A model generated the notes under the pieces. That model saw only the letters and a list, made by a program, of their open reading frames with translations, had not been told where the DNA came from and ran no database searches. A stretch of 64,000 nt of DNA from assembly GCA_964496905.1 (NCBI GenBank), contig CAZCAQ010000006.1, positions 1-64,000 of the forward strand. The letters are read 5' to 3'. The stretch is from CAZCAQ01 sp964496905. Its GTDB lineage: Bacteria; Patescibacteriota; WWE3; UBA101185; UBA10185. The translations under genes and the position numbers were made by a program. Below are positions 25,101 to 34,483 of this stretch, in pieces (positions within the stretch are counted from its first letter, which is position 1; each line of letters begins with the position of its first letter).

Positions 25101-26417
25101 ATCAAGGTAAACAGTTGCTCCATTTAGCACCTTTACGCCAAAATCTCTGGCACTAGAAGCACCAGATACCGTAGCCGAAAGCTTGTACCAACCACCATTA
25201 TCAGCAGTATAAGTGGTGGACAAGTTATTTCCATTAGAAATAAGTACTGCGTCAGTTCCGTCAACAGCACTTCCATCTGTGTATGCGTACAAATTAAAAA
25301 CATAAGTATCTGTATCGCCTACATTTAGTTCTTGCCAAATTGGAGTATCTTGACTTTGCGCGACAACTTTAATGGAAGCTGCACCAGTTCTTTTAGTATC
25401 GGTGTCACGCGTAATTGTGTGGTAAGTACTAGAAAGACCCCACTTGTGCTGAATGTAAGCTTCCAAACCTTTTCTGTTGGAATCAGTTAGTGCCGATGTA
25501 AATAATATGTACTCAGCTATATCTGTTTGTAGCCAATAGCTAGAAGGAGCTAAAGCACCAACTGTTAGTGTATTAGGTGAATTGCTAAAGCTGGCACTTA
25601 CCGTAGTTGTGTTTTTTAGCGTACCGTTTTCCCAAGCTTTGTGACTTGTTGAACCACCATTGTAAACTTGCGAAATTAGATTTGTGTAAGGTATAGTATA
25701 TGCCCAAGTTATATCCCCGTTTCCAGCACCGCCAACACGCGAATAGTGAGTCCCACCCCAAGGAATATTACTTATTCCAGTATTTACACCACTGTTATAG
25801 CCAAGCTCATAGCTGCCAGCGTTTTGATTGCCATTAATTTTTTGCATAAGTAAGACAGAGGCAGCACTAGTAAACCCAGAAATGCTAGTGTTTTGCATAT
25901 AGTCATTGGATCCATCAAACCTAACAACAGGCTTTCCGTTTATAATATTGGTTTTGTACAACGGTTGATTTATACCGCCACCTTGCGTTAGGTCGTAATT
26001 GCTGGCACTTGAATCATCCCACGTAGAAACTGCTGCTCCATCGGATAATCCTGTTATGGCATCCGCTTTAAACCAAGCTTTTAATCCCGAAACATTTTTT
26101 GCGTAAAGTCCTGCTTCCCAACCCAATATATCAGTTTCAAAGCCAGTATTTGTAAGTTCTTCGCTGTCTAGTGAAAGTTTTATTTCACCTGCTGTCGACG
26201 CGTTAATATTTGAGCTGGACGCATATTGATTTGTTGTACTACTACCCTCACCACCACTCCAATCTGTTTGAGTCCATGGAGAATCTGCTGCTGAAACAAG
26301 CCTCCATTGCACAACAGCAACAAGTGATATTGCTCCAAGCACCAAACCAACAAGCACTTTATTATTGTAATGTGATCTGGTCTTTCTTATTGAACTAACT
26401 TGATTTCTCTTGCGCAT
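22137..26417 (-). CDS. giant surface protein with LamG-like and fibronectin III domains
   Basis: About 1426 residues. A basic N-terminus and one membrane segment (VLVGLVLGAISLVAVVQW) are followed by a PWTQTDWSGGEGSS motif, a concanavalin-like lectin/LamG-type domain (about residues 80-230, with GKPVVRFDGSNDYMQ), a carbohydrate-binding-like domain (to about 370), Ig-like repeats, and five to six fibronectin III repeats toward the C-terminus (for example TKYYYKTKWTDEDGNTGESS). It ends in a short conserved helix, VVTNLREVFNFI. There is no LPXTG. It is probably an adhesin or sheath component. The upstream paralogue ends 7 bases before this ATG, so both are in one operon; the TTG at 26444 would overlap that gene and is less likely. 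Confidence 0.85.
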   Translation of the reverse strand: MRKRNQVSSIRKTRSHYNNKVLVGLVLGAISLVAVVQWRLVSAADSPWTQTDWSGGEGSSTTNQYASSSNINASTAGEIKLSLDSEELTNTGFETDILGWEAGLYAKNVSGLKAWFKADAITGLSDGAAVSTWDDSSASNYDLTQGGGINQPLYKTNIINGKPVVRFDGSNDYMQNTSISGFTSAASVLLMQKINGNQNAGSYELGYNSGVNTGISNIPWGGTHYSRVGGAGNGDITWAYTIPYTNLISQVYNGGSTSHKAWENGTLKNTTTVSASFSNSPNTLTVGALAPSSYWLQTDIAEYILFTSALTDSNRKGLEAYIQHKWGLSSTYHTITRDTDTKRTGAASIKVVAQSQDTPIWQELNVGDTDTYVFNLYAYTDGSAVDGTDAVLISNGNNLSTTYTADNGGWYKLSATVSGASSARDFGVKVLNGATVYLDDLSIKKYHSSGTLTSNIFDTEFPSDWGELTYSTSGSGTVAVKVRSGNTSNLSDATDWSSCSAILSGSDISDSDCADDMDRYVQYQLILTPSSGESPVVESISLAFSASDSIDPTTNASSVAITGITNGSWANSEPTITWTAGADNGGGSGLLGYCVSLNEENIAAASSQLDPESSAGALAGIDDGVSSDACPFIATGTSLDLSALASFTLTTNKRYYFSIKAVDLAGNVYSGLAENYQDLVNFKYDNTSPTNVAYISTPSGNFGSVNDMFFTWPISGASAGSDSQSGIIGWQYSLNGTSNWTGPDTNSDLGIDLITSNGSTSEHFLTEGDDGANIAVGNNTIYFRTIDAAGNFSTSVTGGISYGGAAPTFGGGSVVTITPSTSTTNSFALSWPAASVSTGTLESYYYMVNTTPPSTLATLTGNSTLYIPTTSTSVSAQKLTGAVRGSNTVYLVAVDTEDNYSPSNYISGTFTLNSTNPDAPQNLSVSDTSIKSEEIWRASLAWDQPSYKGTGSLTYKIQRSTDNSTWTNVTTTTGLSYTDTVDESTTYYYRIGTYDTSDESEDAPTYSSSVEILPKGAYDEAATLSSGPTVSNITTKKALIEWSTSRTADSKVQYGTKSGDYFDDEASRSEQVTSHEIQLTNLEPGTKYYYKTKWTDEDGNTGESSEKTFSTDPAPKISAIKVTNIGITAATVNFIAKSATKIKIYYGKTNSFGSVIEQSTSASESAYSIVLNGLDDNTKYFFKINAFDSEDAEYQGNELDFVTLPRPQITNVRVQQAKNTAQPTAVISWSTNTEVSSIASYYPTGNPSAARDEVDIALLKGEHRMIIRGLLPNTRYDLKVSGRDVAGNEAVSDILTFTTSTDTRPPLLSDVKVEGSSAIKSTQTVSSQLVITWTTDEAATSQVEFGEGTNSAYTQKTQEDANLTFNHLVVIPNLTPSKVYHLRAISKDTAGNASPSVDIVTITPKATENALDLVVTNLREVFNFIK

Positions 26418-26424
26418 ATAAAGA

Positions 26425-29400
26425 TTAATTTCCAATAAATCCAAACACTTCTCTTAAATTATTAAAAACTAAATCAAGAGCGTTATCAGTAGCCTTAGGA
26501 GTAATTGTAACGACATCAACTGAATTAGTCACATTACCAGCTCTGTCTGCCGATAATGCACGCAGATGATAAACTTTAGATGGAGTTAAATTTGGAATCA
26601 CAACTAAGTGGTTGAACGTTAAATTTACGTCTTTTTGTGTCTTTTGTGCATACTGAGTACCTGTTCCTTCCCCAAACTCTACTTGACTTGTAGAGGGCTC
26701 ATCTGTTGTCCAACTTACAACTAATTGCGCTTCTCCAACTTGAGTTTTTATTGCTGCAGTAGAACCTTCAATCTTTAACTCAGAAATAAGAGGTGCACGC
26801 GTATCGGTTGCCGTAGTAAAAGTTTGAAGTGAACTTTCTGCTTCGTTACCTGCTTGATCTCTCCCTGAAACTTTTAAGTCATAAACAGTATTTGGGAGTA
26901 AGCCCCTTACTATGCTTTGATGGTTTCCTTCTTTTAGGGCAATCTCTATTTCATCCCGCGCCGCAGAAGGATTACCGGTTGGATAATAAGTTACTATACT
27001 TGTTACAGCAGTATTTGTGTTCCAAGATATTACAGCTGTTGGCTGTGCTGTGTTTTTTGCTTGCTGTATACGCACATTTGTAATTTGTGGTCTTGGTAAC
27101 GTTTCAAAGTCTAGATCATTACCCTCATACTCTTCGTCCTCACTATCAAAGGCATTGACCTTAAAAAAGTACTTTGTCCCATCGTCTAAGTCACTAAGTG
27201 GGACACGATAGGTAGCTTCAGCTGTAGAAGTGTTTTGTTCCACAGCACTACCGTATGATTTTGAAATTCCATAATAAATTTTAATTTTTGTTGAATTCTG
27301 CGCCGTGAATGAAACACTTGCCGAGTTAATTCCTATACTTGTAACTTTTATGTCACCAATTTTTGGGGCTGGGTCAGTACTAAACGTTTTTTCACTGGAT
27401 ATACCAATGTTGCCATCTTCGTCAGTCCACTTAACTTTGTAGTAATACTTAGTTCCAGGCCGTAAATTAGTAAGAAGAATTTCATGCGAAGTAACTAAGT
27501 CAGACTTTGAGGGTTCTTCCTCAAAATAGTCACCACTTTTGATTCCATATTGAACCCTAGAGTCCGCGGCACGCGAAGTGGACCACTTAAGAAAAGCCTT
27601 ACGCGTAGTAATGTCAGAAACAGTAGGACCCGATGATAGCGTTGGCGCACTTTCATATGTACCCTTTGGAATTATTTCAACACTAGACGTGTACGTTGGA
27701 TCGTCTTCAGACTCGTCACTTGTGTCATATGTACCTATTCTATAATAATATGTTGTCGACTCAGGAGTGCTATCTGTATATGAAGTACCTGTAGATGTTT
27801 CAACCTCAGACCAAGTACTGTTGTCGGTACTTCGTTCGACTATATAAGTTAGTGTGCCGGTTCCTTTGTACTCAGGCTCATCCCAAGCCAACGAAACCCT
27901 CCAAATTTCCTCGCTTTTTATAGAAGTGTCAGATGCAGACAAATTTTGAGCCGCGTCAGGGCTAGTGGAATTTAGTGTAAAAGAGCCACTTATATTGTTT
28001 GAAGGAGAGTAGTTGTCTTCCGTATCCACAGCAACAACATAAACGGTATTGCTACCTTTTACAGCTCCTACAAGTTTTTGTGCAGTAACACTTGTACCTG
28101 TAGCAGGAATGTATTGAGTAGAATTTCCTGTTAAGGTAGCAAGTGTTGCCGGAGGAGTCGTGTTAATCATGTAGTAATAGCTGTCAATAGTGCCTGCAGA
28201 AGGAGTTGCTGCATCCCAGCTCAACGCATAATTGTTAGATGTACTGCTTGAAGGTGTAATAGTTACAGTTGAGCCGCCCGTAAACGTAGGTGCGGCTCCA
28301 CCATAGCTAATGCCTCCAGTTACCGAAGTGCTAAAGTTACCAGCGGTATCAACCGCTCTAAAGTAAATCGTATTTGTTCCAACTACAATATCATCACCAT
28401 CGTCTCCTTCGGTAAAAGTATGAGAACTTGTATTTCCATCGTCTTCAATATAAGTAATACCTAATGCACTGTTTGTATCAGGCCCCTTCCAGTTGCTAGT
28501 GCCGTTTAAAGAATATTGCCAACCTACTATGTCTGATTGATTATCGCCTGCAGCACCAGCACCCGAAATTGGCCATGTAAAAAACATATCATTTATGCTG
28601 CCAAAGTTTCCTGACGGTGTTGAAATATAAGTCACATTTGTTGGAACTGTGTTGTCGTATTTAAAGTTAACTAAATCTTGATAGTTTTCGCTTGATCCAG
28701 TATAAACATTGCCTGCAGAATCAACGGCTTTTATCGAAAAAAAGTATTTCTTGTTGGTTGTAAGATTCAAACCTGAGACAGCAGATAAATTAAAACTAGT
28801 GCTGGTTAAAATAAATGGACAAAAGTTACTAGAAACACCATCATCTATACCTGTAAGAACACCTGCAGAGAGTTCGGGATCAAGCGATGTTGTGGTTCCT
28901 GCAACGGCAACCTCATCCAAAGCCACGCAATAACCTAATAACCCTATTCCACCGACATTATCACTGCCTGATGTCCACGTTAGCGTTGGTTCAACATTAA
29001 CCCAACTTCCACTGGAGTAGCCACTAATAGAAACTGTGGTAGCATTGGCTGTAGGTTTAATTGAGTCAGATGCCGAAAAAGCAATAGAGATATCCTCAAA
29101 AACAGGTGTTGCTGCACCGGTTCCTTCGATGGAAATATAATATTGAGCGTAGCGGTCGGTATCATCAACACAGTTGTTAGCCGTCAAGTCAGTGCTAGAA
29201 GTTACCAAATCGCAAGTGGACCAGTCAGAAGCATCGCTCATATCGCTAGATGAGGCAGTTCTAACTTTCACATTAACTGTTCCTGTACCACTTGTGGTAT
29301 AGATCAAAGTCCCCCAATCTGCAGCAAATTCAGCATCCAAAATATTTGAAACAAGATTTCCTGACGTTGCATATTTAATTTCTTCAGTTGCAACCGAAGC

Positions 29401-30588
29401 TGAAGGTTCTGACGTGGCATATTGTCGAACTCTCCAGTTATATAAATCAAAGTTTTGGTTATAATTTACAAAACCCACACGTAAAGGTGTTGTGATTACT
29501 GATGATGAAGTGTGAAAGTTTGTATAGGTATCTCCCTTATTTGTAGAATAGTAATACTTAGCACCTGCCGTAGCTGTTGGACGAGCTTCTATCTTTAAAT
29601 CATATTCTTGGTCAATTGTTAAACTTGAAGTGAATCCAGCCGGTGAAGTCCCACTGCCATTTTCATATACCATATTTGTGTCTCCGTTCCAAACATCGTA
29701 AATGCCATGTGCTAATGTGTTGTAATTTATACTTGTAGTTTCTTGAAGGAAACCTAACATCACAGCACCTCCATCAATGCAACCAGAACTAGTCCATCCA
29801 GTTGGTTTGTATCTAAACTCTGTCACCATACCGTTTGTTCTGTCAAATGTAGAATCTGAATACAACCCACTACGTGCCCATCCCCCACACCCACCAGATG
29901 TAATGGATAGTTTATTGTTTATACTAAAATCTCCAGAAGTACCTGTTATTGTCCACTTATCACTGTCCAAAGCGTTTCCAGAAAAATCATCAAAAAAAAC
30001 AAATGTATTTGCTCCACTACTAGCAGATGTTGCACTGGGATTTCCATAGTACATGTAAAAAGTACTTGATCCATTTGGAATACTCGGCACTTTTACCCAA
30101 TAAACAGCACTCGTAGAATTTGTTTTGTGATCAAGCCAAAAATTTAAAGCAGAATCAGCAGTAGTTGCAAAGCGAATATCATCAAAATCTGCCTGCATAT
30201 CAGAATCATAAGTAATGGACACACGAACTTGGTAATCGGTTAATGAACTACTAGAATTTGTTATTGAAACAGTTTGTCGCCGCGACCAGCTTGAATAAGT
30301 AGAAGACCAACCGGCAGTTTGAGACAATGAAAATTGACCAGCAGTAGTAGTCGTATCTAAGTTACTTTGAGAACTATATGTAGTAACTGTCGAACTTACT
30401 GTTCCGGATCCGGTTCCACCATTCCAATTTGTTTGAGTCCAGGGAGAAACAGTAGCAGATACAAGTATGTAATTCAGCCCCAAGGTCCCAAAAAAACCAA
30501 CAACAACCGCGAATAAAACAGCAAGCTGCTTTTTATATCGGATAACGCTCCTCTGGGCAGGAGCTATGGAACGTACTTTTTTTGACAT
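26425..30588 (-). CDS. giant surface protein with DUF2341 and fibronectin III domains
   Basis: A 1387-residue paralogue of the next gene. The signal anchor (about residues 20-45) is followed by the PWTQTNWNGGTGSG motif, a DUF2341 domain (about 105-190, with WSRRQTVSITN, DDIRFATTADS and YMYYGNPSA), and a lectin-like FFDDFSGNALDSDKW domain to about 390. The rest is nearly collinear with the paralogue: Ig-like repeats and fibronectin III repeats, ending FNNLREVFGFI. Only the N-terminal binding modules differ, which points to duplication and module exchange. It probably binds polysaccharide or host surfaces. A TATTAT box lies 10 bases before the ATG. Confidence 0.85.
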   Translation of the reverse strand: MSKKVRSIAPAQRSVIRYKKQLAVLFAVVVGFFGTLGLNYILVSATVSPWTQTNWNGGTGSGTVSSTVTTYSSQSNLDTTTTAGQFSLSQTAGWSSTYSSWSRRQTVSITNSSSSLTDYQVRVSITYDSDMQADFDDIRFATTADSALNFWLDHKTNSTSAVYWVKVPSIPNGSSTFYMYYGNPSATSASSGANTFVFFDDFSGNALDSDKWTITGTSGDFSINNKLSITSGGCGGWARSGLYSDSTFDRTNGMVTEFRYKPTGWTSSGCIDGGAVMLGFLQETTSINYNTLAHGIYDVWNGDTNMVYENGSGTSPAGFTSSLTIDQEYDLKIEARPTATAGAKYYYSTNKGDTYTNFHTSSSVITTPLRVGFVNYNQNFDLYNWRVRQYATSEPSASVATEEIKYATSGNLVSNILDAEFAADWGTLIYTTSGTGTVNVKVRTASSSDMSDASDWSTCDLVTSSTDLTANNCVDDTDRYAQYYISIEGTGAATPVFEDISIAFSASDSIKPTANATTVSISGYSSGSWVNVEPTLTWTSGSDNVGGIGLLGYCVALDEVAVAGTTTSLDPELSAGVLTGIDDGVSSNFCPFILTSTSFNLSAVSGLNLTTNKKYFFSIKAVDSAGNVYTGSSENYQDLVNFKYDNTVPTNVTYISTPSGNFGSINDMFFTWPISGAGAAGDNQSDIVGWQYSLNGTSNWKGPDTNSALGITYIEDDGNTSSHTFTEGDDGDDIVVGTNTIYFRAVDTAGNFSTSVTGGISYGGAAPTFTGGSTVTITPSSSTSNNYALSWDAATPSAGTIDSYYYMINTTPPATLATLTGNSTQYIPATGTSVTAQKLVGAVKGSNTVYVVAVDTEDNYSPSNNISGSFTLNSTSPDAAQNLSASDTSIKSEEIWRVSLAWDEPEYKGTGTLTYIVERSTDNSTWSEVETSTGTSYTDSTPESTTYYYRIGTYDTSDESEDDPTYTSSVEIIPKGTYESAPTLSSGPTVSDITTRKAFLKWSTSRAADSRVQYGIKSGDYFEEEPSKSDLVTSHEILLTNLRPGTKYYYKVKWTDEDGNIGISSEKTFSTDPAPKIGDIKVTSIGINSASVSFTAQNSTKIKIYYGISKSYGSAVEQNTSTAEATYRVPLSDLDDGTKYFFKVNAFDSEDEEYEGNDLDFETLPRPQITNVRIQQAKNTAQPTAVISWNTNTAVTSIVTYYPTGNPSAARDEIEIALKEGNHQSIVRGLLPNTVYDLKVSGRDQAGNEAESSLQTFTTATDTRAPLISELKIEGSTAAIKTQVGEAQLVVSWTTDEPSTSQVEFGEGTGTQYAQKTQKDVNLTFNHLVVIPNLTPSKVYHLRALSADRAGNVTNSVDVVTITPKATDNALDLVFNNLREVFGFIGN

Positions 30589-30702
30589 TAGCTACTTAAT
30601 AATAATATAGATAGTCGTCAGCGCCAAGGCATTTCTTATTTGTTTGACGCCAATGAATGGGCGTCCTACAATTAAATTACATAGATAGTATTCAATTTTC
30701 TT

Positions 30703-31467
30703 ATGGATCAACCTGCTAAAACAACTCAAAACCTAATAGAAGTCAAAAATTTATTTAAATCCTTTCGTGTAGGCACGCAAGACGTTGAAGTTTTAAAAAA
30801 CATTTCTGTCAACATTCCATATGGTGATTTTACTTTAATACTTGGACCATCTGGATGCGGTAAATCAACACTTTTACACGTTTTGTTAGGTCTAGAGCCA
30901 CCAACTCAAGGATCAGTAAAATTTTTAGACGTTAATCTTTACGAACAAACAGACGAAGACGCGAGATCTGATTTTAGAAAAAATCATTTGGGAATGGTTT
31001 ATCAGCAACCAAACTGGGTCAAAGCTTTATCAGTTTTGGAAAATGTTGCTTTTCCGCTTTTACTACTAGGGATAGATACGCCTCACGCCATGTCGAAAGC
31101 TCGCGAAATGATTAAGCAGGTACAAATGGAAGAATGGATGAATTACAGACCAACAGAGTTATCTGGAGGCCAACAGCAAAGAGTTGCACTAGCAAGAGCT
31201 CTAATAAATAACCCTCAAATTATAATTGCTGATGAACCAACCGGAAACCTAGACTACAACTCAGGTGAAAATATAATGGAACTTTTTGACAAGTTAAACA
31301 AAGAAACGGGCAAAACGGTAATTATGGTTACGCACGACCTTGAATACTTAAAATACGCAAAAAGTGTAATAAGAATGCTTGATGGTGAAATTACAGGACT
31401 CTTTGATGAAAGTAATAAGGATCAAGTGTATGACGATATAAAACTTAAGAAAAGGCACGTTGCTTAA
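30703..31467 (+). CDS. ABC transporter ATP-binding protein (MacB/LolD type)
   Basis: A 254-residue nucleotide-binding subunit with Walker A GPSGCGKST (residues 48-56), Q-loop YQQPNW, signature LSGGQ (153-157), Walker B IIIADEP followed by TGNLD, and the switch His in MVTHD. The MacB/LolD/FtsE subtype is indicated by the TGNLD end and by its partner, the FtsX-like permease gene that starts one base after its stop. Together they should form a mechanotransmission-type ABC system acting on envelope proteins or exported molecules. It is divergent from the surface-protein operon. Confidence 0.95.
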   Translation: MDQPAKTTQNLIEVKNLFKSFRVGTQDVEVLKNISVNIPYGDFTLILGPSGCGKSTLLHVLLGLEPPTQGSVKFLDVNLYEQTDEDARSDFRKNHLGMVYQQPNWVKALSVLENVAFPLLLLGIDTPHAMSKAREMIKQVQMEEWMNYRPTELSGGQQQRVALARALINNPQIIIADEPTGNLDYNSGENIMELFDKLNKETGKTVIMVTHDLEYLKYAKSVIRMLDGEITGLFDESNKDQVYDDIKLKKRHVA

Positions 31468-31468
31468 A

Positions 31469-33595
31469 ATGAGATCATCACGCCTAGCAAAAAGAATATC
31501 ACGCAATGTTTTGGCCTTTGGCAGGTTTATGTTCAAGATTACCAGCTTCATAATACTTTTGGCTGCTTATTTGCTTATGCGCACGGTTATTAAAATCACT
31601 AACCTGCGTTTTTTTCCAAATATGTTAGCTGCTGTTTTGCTTAAACCTACCACATTTATTTACGAACTAGCTGTAAGTACTAACAGAAAAAAGGAAAATA
31701 CCATTAACCGCGTTAACCTCATTGAAATCTCACTTAAAAACATGCGATTTAAATTTACAAGAACGATAATAACAATAGGTGGTATGTCTGTAGGAATTGC
31801 AGCAATAGTATTTTTAGTTTCACTTGGATACGGAGTTGAAAAGCTTGTAACTACGCGCGTTGCAAGGCTGGAAGAACTTAAACAAGCGGATGTACAAACA
31901 CAACCAGGCAGCAGTAATAGATTAAACGATAAAACCATTAATAATCTTAGCCAACTTCCAAATGTTAAAGCAGTGCTACCTGTGATTGCACTTGTAGGAA
32001 AAGTGAACTATAAAAATTCAATATCTGACATGGCCGTTTACGGTGTTACTACAGAATATTTAAATCAGTCAGCAATAAAACCCGTAAAAGGTAAAATTTT
32101 TGATAGTAATGCCATCTCAACACTTTTTCCCGTCCAATATGCACAAGCAAAAGAAAATAAGGAAAGTGCACAAGTTGCAGGAAGTACTAGTGTTAGATAC
32201 AACAAATATTTAGAACAAATTCGTAAAGTTCAATTTCAAATTAATAAAGACGCTTGGCTAACCGTACGAGAAAAACCTTCGACTACAGCAAAAATCATTG
32301 GTTATACTCAAAGAGGTGATAAGTTACTATTTGGCAATGAGGTTTACGGAATGTCGTATTCTGGAAGTGAAAATGGAAACGTAACTGTTGATCAAGAAGG
32401 GCAAGAACTAGGCAAATGGATCTCATCTGAATTTTTACTGTGGGAACAAAAAAATGGAAAGTATGTTCCTTTAATGGAAAGCGACAAAGATAATGCAAAA
32501 CAGGAGAGTGGAAAAGGATATATTGCGCAAATCGAAACCGATGTTAGTCCAGCTGAATCATCCAAGGCTGAAACTCCTTCTGGCGAGGTACTTGGCATTA
32601 GCGCGACTGTTCCTGGAACCTCAAATACAAGCAGAAACAATTTAGTAGGTATTGAAGCATCTAGGTTACAAGACGTAGCGGGCGAAAGCACTCAAAGCAC
32701 CAGTTCAAACATTGTAGAAATTGACGATAAGTGGGTTCTACTGTCAGATGAAACAGCCGAAGCAAAAGAAGCGGAAAAAACTAAAACGGTAAAAGTCCCA
32801 CCAGAGGCAAAAAGAGAAGCAGTTGTTAACAGGGCAATGCTCAAAGTTTTAGGTATAGATGAAAACGAAGCGGTTGGAAAAGAGTTCGAGACATCATTTG
32901 TTGTAACAAGTGCACTTTTAGACGACCCGGAACTTAGTATTAAATCGGAACCAGCAAAATATAAGATCGTTGGAGTTATACCGCAGGATGATACACCGTT
33001 TTTCTATGTACCTTTTTTGGATTTACGAAAACTTGGTGTTACAAGTTACTCACAAGCAAAAGTAGTTGCGTCAGACAAAGACAAATTGGCCGATATAAGA
33101 CAACGCGTAGAAGCGGCGGGTTTTGCCACTTCATCCGTTGTAGACACAGTTGCGCAAATTGGTACTCTTTTTAATACTATAAGAAAAATATTAGCGATGG
33201 TTGGGACTGTTGCATTAACTGTGGCCGCATTAGGAATGTTTAATACTTTAACCGTCTCATTACTGGAACGTACGCGTGAGATAGGGTTAATGAAAGCAAT
33301 GGGAATGAAGTCGCACGAAGTACAAGAACTATTTTTAACAGAATCAATGGTAATGGGAGTTTTTGGAGGGGTTCTTGGCCTTGTATTTGGGTGGTTAGCT
33401 GGCAAAATTTTAAGTGTGATTCTATCTTCGATCGCTTTGTTTAATGGCGTTGGTGTTATAGACGTTAGTTACATTCCTATACCCTTCATATTATTGATTA
33501 TGATCTTATCTGTAACCGTTGGAGTACTAACAGGATTATTTCCTGCCCGTCGTGCCACGCGAATATCTGCATTAAACGCGTTAAGATATGAGTAA
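31469..33595 (+). CDS. MacB/FtsX-like ABC permease with inserted SH3-like domain
   Basis: A 708-residue permease. A membrane segment near residues 20-40 precedes the MacB-type N-terminal segment (FTRTIITIGGMSVGIAAIVFL). A large extracytoplasmic domain follows, then three membrane helices in the FtsX domain (ILAMVGTVALTVAALGMFN, TESMVMGVFGGVLGLVFGW, IPFILLIMILSVTVGVLTG). Inside the external domain (about residues 255-335) is a bacterial SH3-like segment, with LTVREKPSTTAKIIGYTQRGDKL in pieces. This is unusual for MacB proteins and may bind cell-wall glycan or peptide. The ATG at 31469 is the likely start; a TTG at 31460 would overlap the ATPase gene. Confidence 0.88.
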   Translation: MRSSRLAKRISRNVLAFGRFMFKITSFIILLAAYLLMRTVIKITNLRFFPNMLAAVLLKPTTFIYELAVSTNRKKENTINRVNLIEISLKNMRFKFTRTIITIGGMSVGIAAIVFLVSLGYGVEKLVTTRVARLEELKQADVQTQPGSSNRLNDKTINNLSQLPNVKAVLPVIALVGKVNYKNSISDMAVYGVTTEYLNQSAIKPVKGKIFDSNAISTLFPVQYAQAKENKESAQVAGSTSVRYNKYLEQIRKVQFQINKDAWLTVREKPSTTAKIIGYTQRGDKLLFGNEVYGMSYSGSENGNVTVDQEGQELGKWISSEFLLWEQKNGKYVPLMESDKDNAKQESGKGYIAQIETDVSPAESSKAETPSGEVLGISATVPGTSNTSRNNLVGIEASRLQDVAGESTQSTSSNIVEIDDKWVLLSDETAEAKEAEKTKTVKVPPEAKREAVVNRAMLKVLGIDENEAVGKEFETSFVVTSALLDDPELSIKSEPAKYKIVGVIPQDDTPFFYVPFLDLRKLGVTSYSQAKVVASDKDKLADIRQRVEAAGFATSSVVDTVAQIGTLFNTIRKILAMVGTVALTVAALGMFNTLTVSLLERTREIGLMKAMGMKSHEVQELFLTESMVMGVFGGVLGLVFGWLAGKILSVILSSIALFNGVGVIDVSYIPIPFILLIMILSVTVGVLTGLFPARRATRISALNALRYE

Positions 33596-33641
33596 AAATT
33601 CCAATTTCTAATTTGTTGATCTTATATTCCTAGTATATTCT

Positions 33642-33985
33642 GTGGTGTACACTTTTAGGGTGAACACCATATTTAAGAAAATGGCAGTTAATACCATATT
33701 AACAGTGGACAAAATTGGCTTTTCAAGCCTCAAAATAACCCCCGTAAGGCCAAATGACCAGACACTGGTCACATTTGACGCCTTTAAAGAAATTTACAAC
33801 AAGTGCGAGAATAACGGACTTAAAGTATGGGTTTCGGGCTCGTGGGCAGTAGCGGGAATTTATGGCGATTTTATAAAAAACACAAACGATATAGATCTTT
33901 CTATTGCAACACTAAAGGACGAGGAAAAACTTACGGAAGTGCTACTTTTTTCAGGGTACGCGTGCAAGGGCACAAGTCCATTTGG
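33642..33985 (+). CDS. nucleotidyltransferase-like protein, 3' end lost in gap
   Basis: The visible 114 residues contain KVWVSGSWAVAGIYGDF followed by NDIDLSI. This is the G-S/G-x-W-A ... D-x-D pattern of the nucleotidyltransferase superfamily (LinA/aminoglycoside-adenylyltransferase-like or MNT-like). The two Asp residues of NDID would bind metal and nucleotide. The frame runs into the scaffold gap at 33986. The start is uncertain (GTG at 33642 or 33645, or ATG at 33681); a TATATT at 33634-33639 fits the GTG at 33645. Substrate unknown. Confidence 0.65.
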
Positions 33986-34085
33986 NNNNNNNNNNNNNNN
34001 NNNNNNNNNNNNNNNNNNNNNNNNNNNNNNNNNNNNNNNNNNNNNNNNNNNNNNNNNNNNNNNNNNNNNNNNNNNNNNNNNNNNN
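33986..34085. other. 100-N scaffold gap
   Basis: Exactly 100 N bases. This is a customary placeholder length, so the true size is unknown. Genes on both sides are cut, and any frame drawn through it is meaningless. Confidence 0.99.
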
Positions 34086-34447
34086 ACGCCATTTTTTTCT
34101 ATCTCGCGCTCGTATTCTTGTTCTGACTTGCCCTTGTCGGCATCTTCATCGGAATCGTCGTCGTTATCATCATCCTCCGAATCATTATCGTCATCTTTTT
34201 TATCATCAGAATCGTCATTGCTGGAATTGTCGTTGTTGGCATCATCACTGTCATCGTCCTCAGAGTCATCGTCATCTTCATCCTCCTCACGATCGTCGTC
34301 CTCCGATAACACCTCTTCCAGTGGATCTTCCTCAGCTGTTGAATTCTGTGAAATTGCTGCAATTCCTCCTGAGCTTAATACTAGTGCAAGCATCAAGAGC
34401 AATATAGGTAAATGGACAATGTTTAGGGTTAGTGTTTTCTTATGCAT
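34086..34447 (-). CDS. secreted highly acidic low-complexity protein, partial
   Basis: The reverse-strand frame begins at ATG 34447, 6 bases after a CACAAT box (34454-34459). The first 30 residues are a signal peptide (LPILLLMLALVLSSGGIAA), then about 70 residues almost wholly Asp, Glu, Ser and Asn (runs such as EDEDDDDSEDDDSDD). The C-terminus is lost in the gap. Acidic repeats of this type are seen in secreted calcium- or cation-binding proteins; the function here is unknown. The repeat is a likely cause of the assembly break. Confidence 0.7.
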
Positions 34448-34483
34448 AGACTAATTGTGAGGGTTTTTTTGAGGTTTGACAAC

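Noticed and set aside
22137..30588. Repeats within the surface-protein genes as mobile or CRISPR-like repeats
   Set aside because: They are diverged coding repeats of fibronectin and Ig-like domains and paralogy between the two genes.
33860..34454. Frames drawn across the N gap
   Set aside because: They join unrelated sequence through unknown bases; only the parts outside the gap are used.
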